Assembly (NCBI GenBank): GCA_003576805.1
Contig: QEVM01000025.1
Coordinates: 1 to 52,368 of the forward strand
Direction of reading: 5' to 3'
Origin: Pseudomonadota bacterium
GTDB taxonomy: Bacteria; Myxococcota_A; UBA9160; PR03
DNA length: 52,368 nucleotides
Below, one piece after another: positions 52,172-52,368 of the stretch. Each line of letters begins with the position of its first letter. The stretch's first letter is position 1. Both the position numbers and the translations under genes were made by a program. The notes under the pieces are model-generated. The model was not told the origin of the DNA. It was given only the letters and a program-made list of their open reading frames with translations, and did no database searches.

Positions 52172-52368
52172 ACGACCCCGCGCGCGTGTTCGCCGTCGTG
52201 GCGGCCGTCGCGGGCGTCCTGCTCGCGCTCGCGATGCCCCCCGGCGCCGCGCCCGACGAGACCCGCCACCTCTCGCGCGTCTGGCTGATGAGCGAAGGCA
52301 TCTTCCGCGTCCCCGGCAAGACCCCGCCCCGCGAAGTCATCCCGAAGAGCATCCCCGAGCTCTACCGC
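52168..52368 (+). CDS. DUF2142-like membrane protein, 5' part only
   Basis: The first 67 residues of a gene running off the window. GTG start overlaps the DUF2304 stop by four bases. A membrane helix (RVFAVVAAVAGVLLALAMPP) leads into GAAPDETRHLSRVWLMSEG, the PxxxPDExxH-like block found after the first helix in DUF2142 proteins, predicted glycosyltransferase-like or polymer-related membrane proteins. The family call rests on this short part. Confidence 0.6.
   Translation, partial: MNDPARVFAVVAAVAGVLLALAMPPGAAPDETRHLSRVWLMSEGIFRVPGKTPPREVIPKSIPELYR

Overview
The window is a 52.4 kb, very GC-rich piece of a Gram-negative bacterial chromosome. I see no plasmid, phage or insertion-sequence genes. 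Genes for the outer membrane and cell surface (bamD, two glycine-zipper lipoproteins, pilT), peptidoglycan recycling (mpl, an LdcA-type peptidase), GTG/TTG starts and many ATGA/GTGA start-stop overlaps are all present. The order CDP-alcohol transferase, DUF1844, ispE, tRNA-Gln, prs, rplY, pth resembles deltaproteobacterial (Myxococcota/Desulfobacterota-like) genomes. That placement is inference; no rRNA is present to settle it.

Layout. 0.1-4.3 kb: cytidylate kinase-like protein, pilT, two tandem glycine-zipper lipoproteins, hflX. 4.4-8.0 kb: one overlapping operon for an oxygen-binding type cytochrome c (SHP), a diheme cytochrome c, a b-type cytochrome and a two-component system. 8.1-10.0 kb: a thioredoxin-reductase-like flavoprotein, an AlkB-like dioxygenase and an exported protein. 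10.2-17.4 kb: alaS and a long-form ispG, a CvpA-like protein, a frameshifted PYROXD2-like oxidoreductase and a CBS-pair protein. 17.6-23.9 kb: TPR protein, bamD, then the lipid/isoprenoid/nucleotide/translation block with tRNA-Gln(UUG). 24.0-33.8 kb: a complete Mrp-type Na+(K+)/H+ antiporter operon (A-G), running directly into a P2-type cation ATPase and a protein with three universal-stress domains.

33.9-38.3 kb: a vitamin B6 (PLP) locus: PdxR-like MocR regulator, rhodanese, pdxS, a 287-bp repeat-filled gap, a PaiB-like FMN-binding protein and pdxT. 38.3-42.2 kb: DAHP synthase, then rpsF-rplI-dnaB without rpsR in between; the short rplI-dnaB gap can fold into a hairpin. 42.2-46.4 kb: an uninterrupted run that looks like peptidoglycan-peptide recycling (LdcA-type carboxypeptidase, penicillin-binding serine hydrolase, class-I amidotransferase-like hydrolase, Mpl). 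47.1-49.7 kb: the three-gene AMMECR1/MEMO1/radical-SAM set in divergent arrangement. 49.7-52.4 kb: nucleotide pyrophosphatase-like hydrolase, an exported protein, DUF2304 and the start of a DUF2142-like membrane protein cut by the window edge.

The strongest candidates for new biology are the PLP locus with its inserted rhodanese/FMN genes and candidate operator, the dnaB-linked murein recycling operon, the SHP electron-transfer operon with its own two-component system, and the Mrp-ATPase-triple-Usp operon. No stretch longer than 300 bp lacks a gene. The longest gaps (772-1017, 19130-19417, 36783-37069) are described in the features or findings.
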